Below, piece by piece: positions 1-13,333 of a stretch of DNA of 64,000 nt (its first letter is position 1; each line of letters starts with the position of its first letter). A model generated the notes under the pieces. It saw only the letters and a program-made list of their open reading frames with translations. It ran no database searches and was not told the origin of the DNA. The DNA is from Climacium dendroides (Eukaryota; Streptophyta; Bryopsida; Hypnales; Climaciaceae): NCBI GenBank assembly GCA_950106755.1, contig OX467083.1, positions 161,501-225,500 of the forward strand, given 5' to 3'. A program made the position numbers and the translations under genes.

Positions 1-293
1 CTTAGGACCGGAAGTTGCAAGGTCCTAAGTTGGGAAGTTAGTCAATAAACCAGAAAACTAGTGAAACCAGAATTAGGACAAAATTTGGTCGTAGTCTTCC
101 GGTTGGTTTGGGATGTTCCGGTTTTCAAAGGTAGAACCAAAAGTTAGAATTTAAGGGTTAATTGGGTTTAGTTCCTTATTAGGATTAGCTACTTCACAAG
201 ATCTCGTGGGTTCGATCTTTAGGGTCATTTTGTTATGTTCTAGAGTGATTTTTGTGAGTATAATAGGGAAATTGCTTACTTTGTGCTGCGACA
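1..293 (+). repeat. 3' portion of an E-family LTR
   Basis: Its sequence parallels the last part of the family E solo LTR (about 51295-51522 plus 55093-55154) and ends in the same GTGCTGCGACA, a typical CA terminus. It preserves the uninterrupted target site of the family B insertion, reading GGTCATTTTGTTATG where the E copy is split by B. The left part lies outside the window, so its TSD cannot be tested; TGTAA follows the end. Confidence 0.8.
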
Positions 294-700
294 TGTAACG
301 CCTAAGAGAGTGCGAAGATGTCCACCCGGTTGATGGGAGGCTCAGTGTCGAATTGATGCTAGGATGTCGTTGTAGTCCTTGACCGTCCCTGCGTGACCTG
401 GTCTAGTAAGTATTCCAAATTTGTGAGATGACGGATTAGTAGGATACTTCTGGTCCTTGAAGTTAAGTTAGTATTAGTAGAGAGAAAGAGAGTTATTGTT
501 TCAGGACATGGTAAACATCTGAATGGTGGATCTGGCCACTTGTCACCTCAATCCAGAGATCACGGAAGGGGCAACTGAACGGTTTCCAGACTTTTCCGGA
601 ACCCATTCAGCAGTAGTAGCCGGACCGGACCTCTGGTCCGGATTAGAAAGTAGGTTAGAAAGGAAAAGCTTAGATTGAGTTAGCCTAGATCCGCAACTAC
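294..700. other. Unclassified CCGG-rich flank, probably old LTR sequence
   Basis: No open reading frame of note. The stretch has the CCGGA-rich composition of the LTR families nearby and a phrase resembling the 'GTTGTAGT...GTGACCTG' segment shared by families A, B and E. It could be the internal part of another LTR into which the E fragment at 1-293 inserted. No boundary can be fixed. Confidence 0.35.
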
Positions 701-895
701 GCTAGCGTGCGAGCTTGGAGCGGGGAGCTTGTGAGCGGGGAGCAGGGAGCCTATGAGCGGAGAGCATGGAGCCAAAAATTTCCCATTTTTTTTCCATTTT
801 CTTTTTTTTTGGCAAAAAATATTCAAAAAATTGATTTATTTTGGCTGTTTAGGGTGAATTTGGGACCTATGTCCGTGTACCCCATGACCGTGGAT
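701..895 (+). repeat. Left terminal inverted repeat of the giant element
   Basis: Begins with the 18 bases GCTAGCGTGCGAGCTTGG, continues through GAGC/GGGAGC-rich sequence and a T-rich tract, and ends with CCCATGACCGTGGAT at 881-895. The reverse complement of 26128-26250 contains the same blocks in the same order. The left copy is longer because of extra GAGC-type repeats and a longer T/A tract. Confidence 0.6.
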
Positions 896-1237
896 GTATA
901 GATGTTTATGCAAATTTTTAATCTGTTTTTGTAGAAAACTGGGCAATATTGTCTTGTGAACATTGTCGTGGGAACTCTTTACCGTTTTCAGCACTCATGA
1001 TACTCAGCGTTGCCGTACAAGCAGGAATTTAAAACATTTTGTATTGCAAAGTTTCTTGCAATTAAAAATAACGGCAAAAACTTTAGAGGGTTTGGGGAAG
1101 GTATTGGCCAAAATTGATACGTCAGTGGAAATATGGATGGAACTTTTGATGGGAAAATTTGGCATGAGAATTTTGCAATTGTAATATATAAAGAAGAGTT
1201 CATTACAACTGAAGTGCATACAGAAACGTGTCTATGC

Positions 1238-4200
1238 CTATTTTGGAAGTGTGATCAAGGCAGCCTGAAGTAGCAACAACTTCAATTCATTGAAGCTACA
1301 GCTTGGTGCATGAATAAATTTGTCTTCATTGACATCCATCTTGCAAAAGTACCTGTACAAATAGTACAAGTGTTTGCAGTTCACGTACTGCTGCCGACCT
1401 CTAATTGCAGAAACTGCCATATTCACAAAGTCTGGACATGTGCATGTGGGAAATTGGCCCATTGTAACTCTATATGTATTTTTGTTAGAGTCTGACCCTG
1501 TCTCTAACTCCACAATTGCACCAAGGCTTGGAAAAGGGAGCAGTGTTACTCCCAAAATTTGTCCTTTAACATTGCCTGCGCTTTTCCACTTGTTCCGTTA
1601 CTCGGGAGTAGGCGCATTTGCATTCCTTCAAACTGCTCTGTTGTTTCTCACTATTGGATACACATCTGAGTTTAGTGGCGGAGGGTTGTCATACAAAACC
1701 GGCTTGAATAGCTTAGACATGTAGAATAACCGACGTGGTGATAGAATTGGTTGTTCTTAGAGGTGAAATCCAGCATGTTGCAGCAACAAGGTCTCTTCGC
1801 GGATTAAGTTTGTTCCAAAGAAAATAGGCCAAACTTCTGGCACCTCTGGCCAATCCAAATCCCATTTGCGCTTTGTTCCCTTCACGCATCGCTCAATATC
1901 ATCCCAACAGAACCAAAAATCAGCCACCACCTCTCGCTTACTACCATATTCTTCTTTCCTGCCCCGGTAAGTAGGAGCTGGAGTTCCCTTCTTTCCTTTT
2001 GCAATCTTGCTAATGCACTTGATGTTAGACCTGGACTGCTAAGCTTGACATCTTGCGTTGGATTTGTAGCTGATTCTAGCAATGTGCCAGTTGGATGCAT
2101 CGCAGTCGCTTTCAAATGCTACATTCACATGCCTAGAAGTCTTTGCTTGAATTTGCTTACCTTTGTCTGGAGAAGATTGAGAAGCATTTGTGGTGGATCG
2201 TGTTTTGACACGGGGTTGGGAAAAATTGATCTTGTCTAGTCTGTGTGAGTCTCCTGCATCACCGATGGGCACATCCAACTTCCTCTTAGTACTTCCAAAG
2301 ATTTCTTCTCCTTCCAAGTGTGGCACTCTAGTTCCCATGTCCTCTGCCCCAGGCAATGTGTTTAGTGCCTCTGCAATTTTTTGGGGGTCTCCGCTTCTTC
2401 TTGCAGCTCTCAACCTCAACTCCCCTTTTGATGGTCCTGATCCCACTGCAGAACCTTTCAAGTATGCACGGTAGTTTGTCATTTGCATCCAAGCACGGAT
2501 ACTGTCATCACATGTGGCATCGAACAAGCTGTTGCCTCGCTTCCCAGACATTTGTAACCACTTGTTATGCACCGTTTCGGATAGATTGCATGATGGCAAA
2601 TCCAACATCTCCTCCAAATTCAATTTCTGAATTTTGTAATCAAAGGTATAACAGAGTTAATAACAAATATTCACCACCGTTGTAACTTGTAGCATCTTCA
2701 TAAATAATTTTCATTACTTTTATAGTTCTATACGACGGAAGACAAGTACTGACTTCTGATAGTAGAAATCTATTGCTACCGCCGAACACAACACATCTAG
2801 CCTACTTAAAAACCCAAACCTAAAATAACTGAAAACAATTATGAAATGCAACTATCAAATCAGGTTTAGGGACACAAGTTACAAGAATCAAGGGGGTCCC
2901 CTCCCCACCTCCGATACATGCCTTGGATCCGAGGCACGTACTGGAGGTGGGGAGGGGACCCCTAAGTTTTGTTTCCTAAGAGAGAAAATTTCTCATATTT
3001 TATCAAAAAAATTTGAGAGAACTATAACTGTTGCCCCTATTAAAATTTAATTTAGAGTCTTCCATTTAGAAAACAGATAAGGCCTCATCCAATGGACTAT
3101 TCATGTCTCAAATCGAAGGCATGTTTTCCTACTGTGTGAAGCGTCCCAACTTCTTGATAAATAGAAATAAAATGTTCAACTTAATTAACAAAAAGAAGTT
3201 CAGAAAAAGTTCTTTATGAAGTACAAAGAACATCATCATGCAAAGTAAGCCAGAGATTCCTAAGCACCTAAACACATTTGTGGGAAAAATTGACTCACCA
3301 AGTCCATGAAGCCTCCCCATTGACGGTATCTGAAATGCCAGAAAGCAAGCCAATGGTCTAGGTGATGTAAGCCTTCTTCGTTGGCCGCACCAGATGACAA
3401 CCACCAAGACCGTATTGCGAGATAACGGACCAGCCTCTACTTGGTCCATATTCTTTGAATCTTTGTATTGCTTGCACAAAGTTAAATGTTGTTGTTGAAA
3501 TACTTCCTTGATGTACTTTTGTGTGTGCTTGTGAAGAGAGGTACTCCAATGCAATAAGCATGTCCGCTCATGATTCTCCATTTCAACATTGGCAAAACCA
3601 GTGCCATACACTATCCGCACTGCATTCCAATTGGCCATGGCACTATCTGCCATGAATCCCTTGAAGTTGGGGTTTGGTACTCCATGGTGTTGCATAACCG
3701 CGTTCAAGCTCCGCCAAAACTGTACCTGCACTTCGGTATCTTCGGATTGCATATCGCACAGTGCAATCGTCATCATCTTTTTGTAGTTGGTATTATACAC
3801 GTGGCAAGCCATTGTGGTCCACTCCTTTACTCACTTCACGTGGTCAAACATTAACCACGCATTCTACAGATTCCCATCCGGTTGCATTCGCTTCACGAGG
3901 TCGACTCCACTTCCTGGTCCCTCGGTGAGCATCTTGAAAATGTAAACCTTCTCTTTGCCTTGAACTGGGAAGATGCTGTCATGTATGAACTCAAACTTGG
4001 ACTCCTTCTTCATGGTCATGATGTTGTCAATTATCCCTCCTTGGTTGTTTGAGCGGAAAGAAGAGATGACATTTCAAATACTTAGACTACTCAAGTATTG
4101 GAAGCGGTCCATGACCTCTTCCATTTCGTCAGCTTTTAGCATTTGCTTCTCTCCATCTCCATTGTGGAATAGATAGCTTCCGAGGAAGTCCTTACTAGTT

Positions 4201-5460
4201 GAGAGAGTGATTGCAGAGTTTGTGGCCGTGGGTGTTTTTGCCATTTGTTCTGCAATGAGTCCGTGTATTAGGGTGGTAGAGTCCCTGTACATGCCTGTAG
4301 CAACCGGGTGGCCATGCTCTCCAAAGTGAATAGCCACCCTCGTCATTTCAGAGTTTTTAGAATACACAAAATATATCCTAGCCTTGCATGCGCCTAGACA
4401 CTAGGGAGCCAACTTGCAAACCTTGCACACTAGAGTGGAGTCCTTTGGAGGGGCTTCACCGGGGGCGAAAGAAAACAGTGTAGCCACTCCACTCAGTTTC
4501 GTTTTTCTTCGAAGCTCTCTTCATGTACTCACAATTGGCATTCTCACAAGCAAAATGGCCAGCACAGTAGGACTTACAAAATGTTAGGTTGTCGGAGTTC
4601 TGGATATTGGTAGTCACAAGCTTGCACCATGGATGTCCATCGTAACGCTTGTCCATTCCCTCCAAGTTCTTGGCTCCCAACGAAGATGAAGATGCCCCAC
4701 AAGGAAGCAATTCGAAGATGACATCTCCGTTGAAAACTGCTGGAAGGAATGGAACTCTTTGGTGCTTCACTGTGCTCAAATCCATAGCAGACAACTCGTT
4801 CCGAGAGCGCTGCATACTACCAAGTCCCTTCAGATACTCCATAATGTTTTTCCTGGTTTCAAGAGGATGGGGCGGTGGGGAGAGTGAGAATGAGGAATTG
4901 GAGAGACTTCTTGACAAGATTCTACATGAGGATTTTAGCATAATGGACTGGACAGATGCCATGCAAAATGAACCCTCCTCTCTTTGAGCACTAATATTGG
5001 GGGATTCACCTTCAGATTCACTTGGCAACTCTATGATTGGATCTAACTTCTCCTCTTTCACAACAAAAAGCTTGGAAGGCATATATAGCACACTTGGAAC
5101 ATCTGTCGACGGACTGGGTGACATAGTGTGAGCAGTGACTGGCATATTCACGGTAGAATTATCTGACTGTCGACTTTAGATTTCTGTTGACGCACCTAGC
5201 ATGGAGAGTGGAAGTCCATATGCTCTGTAATTTCCTGGACCAAGATACCAACAATGCGTCCCATCATCGTCAGACCTCACAACCGGAACAGATTGAATCA
5301 CTTCGCCAGTTTTGGACATTTTCTCCTCCTCAACGTAGATGGACGTTTCTACGAACCTAAAACGGACGTGCAGAAGGTGACTAGGAACTCTAGCGTGACC
5401 ACCATGAACAATTGGGAACACTACATGTATATCATAACCGTCTACTCTAATGGAAGCCAT
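1238..5460 (-). pseudogene. Decayed MULE-type transposase gene
   Basis: Reading leftward, several blocks fit one Mutator-like transposase. At 4456-5151 there is a Cys/His zinc-binding region (NLTFCKSYCAGHFACENANC), in the style of the WRKY-GCM or FLYWCH fingers seen in MULEs. The block 4394-3560 stays in one frame and carries DDE-like motifs (IALCDMQSED, FKGFMADSAMANWNAV) followed by a Cys/His patch (RTCLLHWSTSLHKHT). The block 2623-2039 (NLEEMLDLPSCNLSETVHNK) is unassigned, and 1555-1238 carries a SWIM finger (CTCPDF...NCKHLYYL), a hallmark of MULE transposases. An intron probably begins at the GTGAAG donor at 4457. Within 4394-3560 the only breaks are two TGA and one TAG, with no frameshift. 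Exact exons and the true start are not certain. It lies against the left inverted end of the giant element. Confidence 0.65.
2892..2962. repeat. Palindromic hairpin 1
   Basis: An inverted repeat centred on GGATCC. Each arm is GGGGTCC, then 15 bases (left copy CCTCCCCACCTCCGA), then a 13-base block ending in the centre. The arms differ at a few positions (CGATACATGCCTT against the mirrored AGTACGTGCCTC). It shares its constant blocks and spacing with the hairpins at 13334 and 13941 but has different variable bases. It lies inside the transposase pseudogene. Confidence 0.8.
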
Positions 5461-5520
5461 CTTTGCAGCAAAAGGAGAATGTCAAGGAACAAGGAGAAGC
5501 CCAAGCAACCAAGAAGATGA

Positions 5521-6893
5521 GCTCCACAGCAAAAAAGTATGGGTTCTCAATGATAGTGGTGCATCTTTGGGTTGTCCTATAGCAATCATATGTTAAAACC
5601 GATTAGCAAAATCTTAACACCTATTTGCAACATCTTTGATTTAATTTGAAATGATATGGCAGTTGACATTGAAGAAAATTAATTAGTTCAAAGGTCATTT
5701 CAAATTCTTACGTGATTGCTAAGCACAAGGAACACTCTAACAATATAGTGATGCAGAGAAGTATGCCTCCCAAATGAATATTGGGAACAGTACATTTAGA
5801 AATCCAATCAAAATTAATTACTTTAATAATTGAAATGCTCCTTACAAAAGTACTAGCACATATAGCTTGATATGAAGAGGCGAAATTGAATCACAAAGAA
5901 ATTTTGGTGACAATATATACTGGAATCCACTCAATAGAAATTAGTTTTGTAATTAAAACCGCTCCTTAAAAAAGAACTTGCACAATGAGGATGACATGAA
6001 TATGCATAATCACACCCATCAAATTCTATTCCTTAAATTAATGAATGGCATATGTTGAAATTAATAATTATGCTAGGATGCTATTAAATTTACTTTTGGG
6101 AAGATGTCATGAAGTAAGGCACTTAGGCACAGCGAAATATTAGTGATGATGTGCAATACAGAAAATTTAGTCTCTAATAACACGGGGTACTAACCTCCTA
6201 AACAAAAAACTTTGCCAATATAGAGAAATTTTTTATTACCATAATTTGATGACATAGCTAATTTATAAACTACATTTTCACCTTGGACGCCTTCTTCATT
6301 TTAAGGTTCTGATTTAGTCAATTAAAATACCCATACCATAATATTGATTATTGTCTATACAACTAAATGCATACATGGTACACTAAGAAGTTCGTTTATA
6401 TTCATCCAACAACATTGAAGGCACTTGGTACTTTATTTCATAGATTGTAGGGTAAATTGCATGAAATGAAATCCAAATTTAAAATTCATGGTTTAAGAGC
6501 CCTTCAAATTCTAGGCAACCATAATTGGCAGAGCTAATTAAATGGGGAGCAATTCATGAATAGAGCAACACTAATAAGGATTTTTGGCACACCATTAGAG
6601 GGAAGAACAAGTACTTTGTCAAAGTGAACGTTGTGCATTGAGAAAGTAGTTTCACCCTGTCAGGGTTTAATTTTAATGGAATCGGCGGTGCCCTCATGTG
6701 TACTGACAATCCTATTATGGTCAAGGCCAACCTATCAAAAAAGGATTTGATGGCCGACGTCCTTCATAGCCAAAGGCGCCCACAAATGAAGCAAATTCGC
6801 ATGTGTGTTGTCATTGTAGATTCAAATTTAGCGGCTATTGATAGGAATGCTTGGCCAAACGTATAAGGCTTCATGTCCTTCCTTTAGTTTTCA
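5521..6893. other. AT-rich stretch with no recognisable gene
   Basis: About 1.4 kb of AT-rich sequence with no long open frame and no repeat boundary that I could define. It lies upstream of the transposase pseudogene and may hold its promoter or 5' exons. Confidence 0.4.
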
Positions 6894-7316
6894 TTGTCTT
6901 CTGGTTGTTTTCAGTTCTGTAGTATAGTTGAGAGCGACGATGGCGATGCCCTCTCTTTTTCCTTCATGCTTCTAGGGTGCGAGGTTAGTGAGGTTGTTTG
7001 TGTGAGGCCCACACAAAGAAGAAAGAGACCAAGGTCCTTTTACTTTTCTTCAGCTAGAGAACTAAAGTGGTCGAGGATGAAAAGAGGTATACGAGGAGCG
7101 CCAAAGTCCGGGGAGACATCGTCTCCAGATCTTCGTAGAGTTCTGCAGTTCGAGAGCGGGAGTATCGTCGGGCAAGAGGATGCCCCTGGTGAAAATGTCC
7201 AACTTGTTGGAGAGGCTTCAGTAGACAGTTTGAGCTCTAGACGCGCGTGGGAAGAACACAGTCGACGTCTCAAATGTAAGCACATCATCTTTGTGTTTTC
7301 TTTAAAAACTACTTAG
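6894..7316 (+). CDS. Hypothetical open reading frame, 140 codons
   Basis: Not recognised. The frame begins with an ATG and has a basic patch (RPTQRRKRPRSF) followed by a Ser/Glu-rich segment; there is no membrane segment or catalytic motif. A GTAAGC sits in the frame near 7275, which could be a splice donor, so this may be an exon and not a whole gene. It lies inside the giant element, between the transposase relic and the A-family solo LTR. It could equally be a chance frame. Confidence 0.25.
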   Translation: MSSGCFQFCSIVESDDGDALSFSFMLLGCEVSEVVCVRPTQRRKRPRSFYFSSARELKWSRMKRGIRGAPKSGETSSPDLRRVLQFESGSIVGQEDAPGENVQLVGEASVDSLSSRRAWEEHSRRLKCKHIIFVFSLKTT

Positions 7317-8327
7317 CTCCCTTGGTTTCTTTCCAGAGAAAGAACTGTCTTCACTCTATTCTTCTAAAGAAAGCTTGTAGAGTCATGTGGCCTCCTTGTT
7401 TGTTCATGGAACAAAGTTGGAAGGATTGCAATCACATGCAAGTATAATGAAATTCACAGTAATAGTTTAGAAGAGGTAACTACAGGGTTCATGGATGTGC
7501 TATAGAAGTTCAAGAATAGAGAGACTTCATTCGAAACAACTGTAACTCAAATATCTAGAACAACGATCGTGAAGAAAAACACTGTCAGTTTTTTCTAGAG
7601 TAGATTTTAAATGCTAAAATTAGGGACCTTGGAGACATGCACATACATAGTACTGGGTTTCTATGAGAGACCAAATGACAATTTCAAAATAGCCTTGTAA
7701 GTGCACCCTGTAGAATCCAAGTAGAATCTGCAGCTTGTAAGTTCTAACGCACTTATAAATTTCAACCACATTAGTATTGCACTCTTTCTGTCAATACGAG
7801 AATGTTCCTGTTGTTATTTCCTATATGGAAAAACTCCAAAGAATGAAACTAACTTTCGTACTAGAATTCAGAAGACCAAAGGTTAGAATACTATGGCTTG
7901 TGAAATTCGAAAAAGCTTTGGCAACAGAGTCGTTTTGAATCTGAATGTCGTTCTCCCTGTGCCCCTCTTTGTCCCTATTTCTTATATCACATGGAAGGTG
8001 ACTTGAATTTTGTATAGCATTCAAGGTAAGTGTTTCAACATGCAGAAATTCTCTTTTGGCAAGTGTCTTCACTAAAGCTCTATAGAGACTAATGAAAACA
8101 AAAAATTTGTAAATCTCTTACAGTATTCAGGGTGCTAATATGGGGATGACTTGAGGACTAGTCCCTACACTTTGAAGAATTAATATACTTTCACAACCGT
8201 AAACTACAGAAAATAGGATTGTCGATGAGGAGCGGATTTGCACTAGTCGAAATAAAATTCAATATGTGAAAGTTTTCAAACATATTCTCGTGAGCACAAT
8301 TTCTTGGGGCTCAGTTCAATCTTTTTT
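7317..8327. other. Intergenic stretch, nothing recognised
   Basis: About 1 kb without convincing coding sequence or repeat structure. Only short chance frames are present. Confidence 0.4.
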
Positions 8328-8642
8328 TGCACGATGGACGTAAGTGAAAATCTCCTGCTTGTAACTGATCAAAGAATGAGGCCCATTACGATTTAACGCG
8401 AACTCTTGGTATTGATCGTGAATGCATACATTTGATCTCCTAGCTAGCTTATGTAAGTTTGGAAACCACACATTCTGTTTCAAGCACTGCAAGGACATGT
8501 GCATTCAATCGCGCTCGTTGAGGTACTATCATGTGTAAAACAGAGGTAGCTAGCACTACAAATTCGATCTTCTTGTTGGTTGCTCTGTTGGAAATGTGTG
8601 GATGTGATCAATTAGGTGCTTATATGCATGCAGAAATCTCTG
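8328..8642 (+). repeat. 315-bp inverted repeat, left copy
   Basis: The reverse complement matches 13606-13920 along its whole length, with scattered substitutions and equal length (315 bp each). The outer edge reads TGCACGATGG and the inner edge ends GCAGAAATCTCTG. The sequence inside each copy is not repeated elsewhere in the window. The pair encloses the A-family solo LTR and one hairpin, and the second hairpin begins 21 bp outside the right copy. Confidence 0.85.
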
Positions 8643-8813
8643 TTTACCGACCTCATTCAACCGGAGATTTTTATTGAACTGGCTCATGCATGGGGCGGGA
8701 CAAGCGGATGGTGTTATGGGTCATTCGCCGTCTCCCTGTACCTTGGTGAAACTAGGATCCCAATTTCTTAAGTTCGGCAAAAGTAACCAGCAGTCTAATT
8801 TAGAATCACTTAT

Positions 8814-11800
8814 TGTGGGAATCCGGAATCCGGAAACGGATCAATAATACAAGAAGTAGGTGCGAAAAATAAAAAAAAATAAAAAAAATTTAGTTAGAGC
8901 GTGATTTTTTGGACCAGATAGCTTGAATTAGGAAATAAGCGTTCCGGCACAACCCGTAACCGGAACTTATCCGGATCCGGAATCCGGACTCACCCGGAAC
9001 ACAGGAACCTACCGTATAGGTCTCGTAGCTACGGAAGTAGGATATCGTTAATACAACGGACCTGTAGCCGTTGTCCTTAAACCCGTAAAAAGACGGTTTA
9101 GTATTTAAGTTGTCTTCCTAGGGTTTTCCTCTTCACTTTCCTGTTCTGTGCTTCTGAGACTGTTTGTGTGAGTAGTTGAGAGAAAGAGTGGTGAGTTAGC
9201 GACTGAAGTAGAGCTACTTTTCTCTTGTTCTGACTTAGATCTTATGGCATCCGGACCAGTACGGAAGGTAGCAGTATCTGCCCGAGTTATCTCTCCGGCC
9301 ATTCCGGATAACTCGAAACTACACAAGTAGTTAGAGGAGGACTTAACTAAGTTAGGATGTGTCGGTCTACTACACCGACCATGGAACCTCAAGAGTGAAG
9401 ATATGATTCAAGAGCTACTTCACGGTGTTTCAAATCAGTATGAGCTCACTTTGAGAGGGCAGCTAGTCGCGTGGACCGAGGACATCTGGGCGGACGTCTA
9501 TCAGTTCCGGAAGAGTGGGAATGGGTTAGCATCGAGGACGGACCGTTTTGTAGCTGGAAAGTTCACTGGGTCTGCAAACCCTAAGGACGGATTCGCTATC
9601 AACGAATGCAAGGATGAGAGACATAGGCGGATACTAGAGTTTCTGATTCCGATCTTGTATCCGGAAAAGCCAACACGGGTTACCATTACGGTGGCCAATA
9701 TTATTTTGGGGGCTATGGAGAACCGGGTAGTACACTGGGGTAGAGTCATAGCCGGGATAGTGGCTAAATTAGCGGATCACGTGACCTGAGCAAAGGCGAG
9801 TCCAGTTAGCACCTACTTGTTCCATCTGTACCATCAACAGGAACTTTTGAGTGCAGCGGAAGTAATCCAGTATGACACCGGAAAGGCGATCCTGTCATAC
9901 GGACTTTCCGGGGAGGAGGCGGAAGATCCGGTCGAGTCAGATCCAGAGGAACTTCCCGAGGAATGTTTGACCGATTTGAGGACCAAGAAGAGGAAGTCAA
10001 CCAATCCGGGGTCGCGATCCAAGCCACAGACGATGGAGAGGGGGGAGTCCAGCAAGGGACCTGAAATGGAAACGGAATCCGCATTTTTCAATGCGGGGCT
10101 CGAGTGGATACGTGAAGCTAAGGTACTCCACGACAGTCTGGCGGATTTGGTGATAGATACCGCGGAAGTTTTGAAGGTGGAGCCGGATCAGATCGTGGAA
10201 GCTGTCAAGCGATTGCCCAAGCCGGAAGATCTAACGAAGAAGGAGGAGCGGATCTAGGAGTTGGAGGCGGAACGGAACCAACTCCAGGCCCGAGTGAATT
10301 GGGCGGAAGGGGAAATGGCAACTGCAAAAGTGAAAGAGAAAGAGGCTCTCACTCTGGTCAAGAATCTATCCGGAGCAGTCAACATCAAAGCCGACATCAT
10401 CACAAAAGCTGCCTTGTTTGACTCGAAGATGATATCAGAAGGCCACATTACCAGAACCAAGGTAGTAACCATCCTCATAGACTTCACTGCGAGGATAGAG
10501 CGAGTTTTGAAGGAGATCCAGCAGTTATTGGCGGCTATCGACCCAAACCATGCGATGGATTTCTCCACCTTTCCAGAACTTCCTTTTGTCTCAGGTACCC
10601 TAGGGAAACCAGTGGCGGATCGTGCAACTCGGATGGAGGGACTGAGGGGGATACTCACACCAGCCGAGCCTTCCGCCAACAAAATGCGGATGATGGAGTT
10701 GAATTTGAGGCCAGCTTTAGAACCGGAACCTGAGTCCAGCGTGAAATCGGTTCCGGTGCCACCCAAATTCTCAACCCCGGAAGTCCCCAAGTCCCAAACA
10801 ATGCCGAACTTGATGACCGGATCATTCAAGGTTCCGGGACAGCAAGTCAGGGGAGACTTCATCAACCAGATCGGTGGAATGACCAATCCGGCTCGGAAAA
10901 ATCCGAAAGGATTTGTGCACATGCAAGAGACCACGCCGGAGAAAAGAAGCGAACCCGCAACATTGGAGGATACAACGCCAGAGAAGGAGAAGGAAGTTCA
11001 AGTCATCGAAGATTCTGAGGAGGAGAGTGCCCACTCCACTTCCGGAACCGAAGACGACAGCGATCCATCTCCCGCAACGCGCCATATCCAGACTCGGGCC
11101 AGAGCAAAAACCACGCCAACAAAGAATACGAAGGGGACGCCTACCAGCCAAGCGGGGAGCCACTCAAGGAAAGGACGGAAGCCAAAATATTAGAATTCGT
11201 AGGAGAAGAAGTATAGAATCCGGATCGGGTTTTCGAGCATGGACCCGGTTTCCGGAATCTTAGGCGGATAGTCAGAAAATCCGGCAATCTCGGACGGTAG
11301 TTAGTAATCTTTCCGGATATCCCGGGGATTTCAGTGATTGATTGGGTTTTTAGGATTTCCTTTTAGGATTGGGCTTTCAGGCTTTTAGGCTTTCCTTTTA
11401 GGCTTTTAGGATTTCCTTTTCAGGCTTTTAGGAGTTGACTTTGGATTTTTGTGTTAGTATTTTAAGGGCAGGCAAGTTAGTTGTCTGCCATTCCATTCTA
11501 CTCCATTCTGTTTTAGTGCTTTCACGTATGTATTACAATTTTCTTTTCTTAATCTAAGTCAGCTAGGATACCTCTAGCTGCACTTTTGCTTAGACAGGGT
11601 CTTTTGGCTGAGTGTATGCATGTGTATGTAACCTTGTACTGGAGAAAGAGAAGGGAGGGAGAGGAGGAATCCGGATCTTGGGCTACGGATCTCTTGGTGT
11701 TGAGCTGAGTGGGAGGGATGCGGGCTGAGTAAGGGAGTGCAAGTGTGACGTGCTTTTAAATTGCCGGAACGGCAATCCGAGTAAGAAGCTAGAGGGCCCT

Positions 11801-12424
11801 GCGAGTCCAGAACCAGGAGGGTTCTGTGTGGAGATAAACAACCGCCAAAGGAAAGGAACTCCCGCTACTTTGGAAGGTCTACCAACCTCCCCCTTGGTAC
11901 ATTGTCTTCCCCTTGAGACTCTATTCCGTTGGGTCTATAAGTTCGGATCCGTCGTTGTAGTAAAGAGAGGTGTGAGAATTTCTTTGTGTGACCTGATTCC
12001 GGATCGGCCAATCCGGAAACTGTGAAAGAATACTCCTCCCTCCTCCTACAACTGTGTTGTCTTGGGTGTGTTGTTTAGTAGATTTAGAGTACAGAGAGGA
12101 TAAATTGTACAAGTGGTGAGTCCCCACCCCTTTCTAGATCAAGGGCGGACCCTCTAAGGGTAAAACAGAGGCAACAAAAACTAGTGACGGAAGAGAGACG
12201 GAACTAAGTTCCGGAGGTATCCGGATCCGGAACGGAATCCGGAATGTACTAAGTTTCTGGAATAAAGTAGGGAAGTGAAAGAAGGGGGATTAAGTGAGTA
12301 GTCACAATTCGGATGCTTCTAATTCAATCGATATCTTATTAGAAGTTCCCTGGAACGATAATTCGTGTCATCTTGCAACCATTTGTCGTTGTAAGGATAC
12401 TTACGGCTAACTTCGCGTACGACA
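8814..12424 (+). mobile_element. Solo LTR of family A with an internal ORF
   Basis: Starts TGTGGGAATCC and ends GCGTACGACA, the TG...CA form of an LTR. It is flanked by CTTAT (8809-8813) and CTTAC (12425-12429), a 5-bp target duplication with one change. No second copy of the ends is found inside, and there is no PBS, PPT or pol, so this is one LTR left after LTR-LTR recombination. The ends and most of its length match the family B copy at 51523-55087. A TATA-like TATTTAA lies near 9099, ahead of the ORF. Confidence 0.85.
9244..11193 (+). pseudogene. LTR-encoded protein gene of family A, three nonsense codons
   Basis: Same length as the intact family B gene (650 codons with the stop) and with no insertion or deletion. 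It is broken by TAG at 9328-9330, TGA at 9787-9789 and TAG at 10255-10257. The B copy has CAG, CGA and CAG at these three positions, so each is a single C-to-T change. The encoded protein has a conserved N-terminal half (motif TRVTITVANIILGAM) and a charged coiled-coil region, then an acidic stretch and a basic tail. The cellular role is unknown; it has no protease, RT or integrase motifs. Confidence 0.8.
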
Positions 12425-13333
12425 CTTACCAATAAGTTTGGGCGTTCAGTTTGGCCTGGAATGTCATGGGCTACATGATCCACGTTAGTCCACTGTAGAG
12501 GCAATCCAGGAATCCAGTGTGCATGAAATTAGCCGACTTCACCAAGGAAGCACGCCAAGGATCCAGCAACGCGAGCGACAAAATTAGAAACCACTGCATT
12601 TCCGGAGATGACCTCACGTTCTTGAAGCCTTATCTAGAATTCCGTGGTCCTCTGCGCTCCTCCATGCACATCGTAGTTGTACTCCATGATTGAGAGGGTG
12701 TGCACCTCCATTTGCAAACATTCTCGCATTCTACCGAAGTCAATCTGGGAGCAGGTGTGGGAATTGAGTGAACTGTCGTGTGATCTGTAGAATATGACGA
12801 TGAGGAGCACCAGGAGCCGTGGCCGTGGAGGCATTCAAGAACCCGCTCCACCCGCTGCGCTGGCTCGAGCAAAGATAACCTTGACCAGATTTGTTGCTTC
12901 ATGAGATTCGTGAGTCTGGTGCATGAGTACGATACGTGGAGCTTGAGTGTGGCGCGTAAGCTCGTATGTAGAGCTTGAGTGTGTCAATGTTTAGATGGCA
13001 TGTGTTGTTCGCGAATCGCGCATTGATCCTTGTAGCTTGAGAGTGCTGGGGTCAACCTTTTAGATTCACGCAGTCGGCAAAGACTGAAGTTTGATTTCCT
13101 TCTGTTGAACACTGTCGGGAATATAGAATTCCGTTCCATCCTGAGTGTCGAGAGAATAGGATCGTGTAGTACGGGCGAAGAATCTGTGCGCACAAAGGGA
13201 AAAATTTAGAATCCCTGAGCTTCTGAGCTCCTCACTGTATCTCCATGTACCAGTCCGTGAAGAGAGTTCGCGCCCGCAGTGAAGCGTGGATGTGCAGATA
13301 TAGTGTCGACAACGGGGAGTTTTAAAACAAGTA
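12425..13333. other. Interior of the giant element, no gene recognised
   Basis: The continuation of the sequence interrupted by the family A solo LTR. Only short chance frames on both strands are present. A phrase 'GAGCTTGAGTGTG' occurs twice near 12940-12980. No homology was recognised. Confidence 0.4.

Noticed and set aside
8814..12424. Reading families A, B and E as gag-only (TR-GAG) retrotransposons with their own short LTRs
   Set aside because: I found no direct repeat of the two ends inside any of them and no PBS or PPT. The same kind of ORF lies inside the true LTRs of element C, so solo LTR is the better reading.
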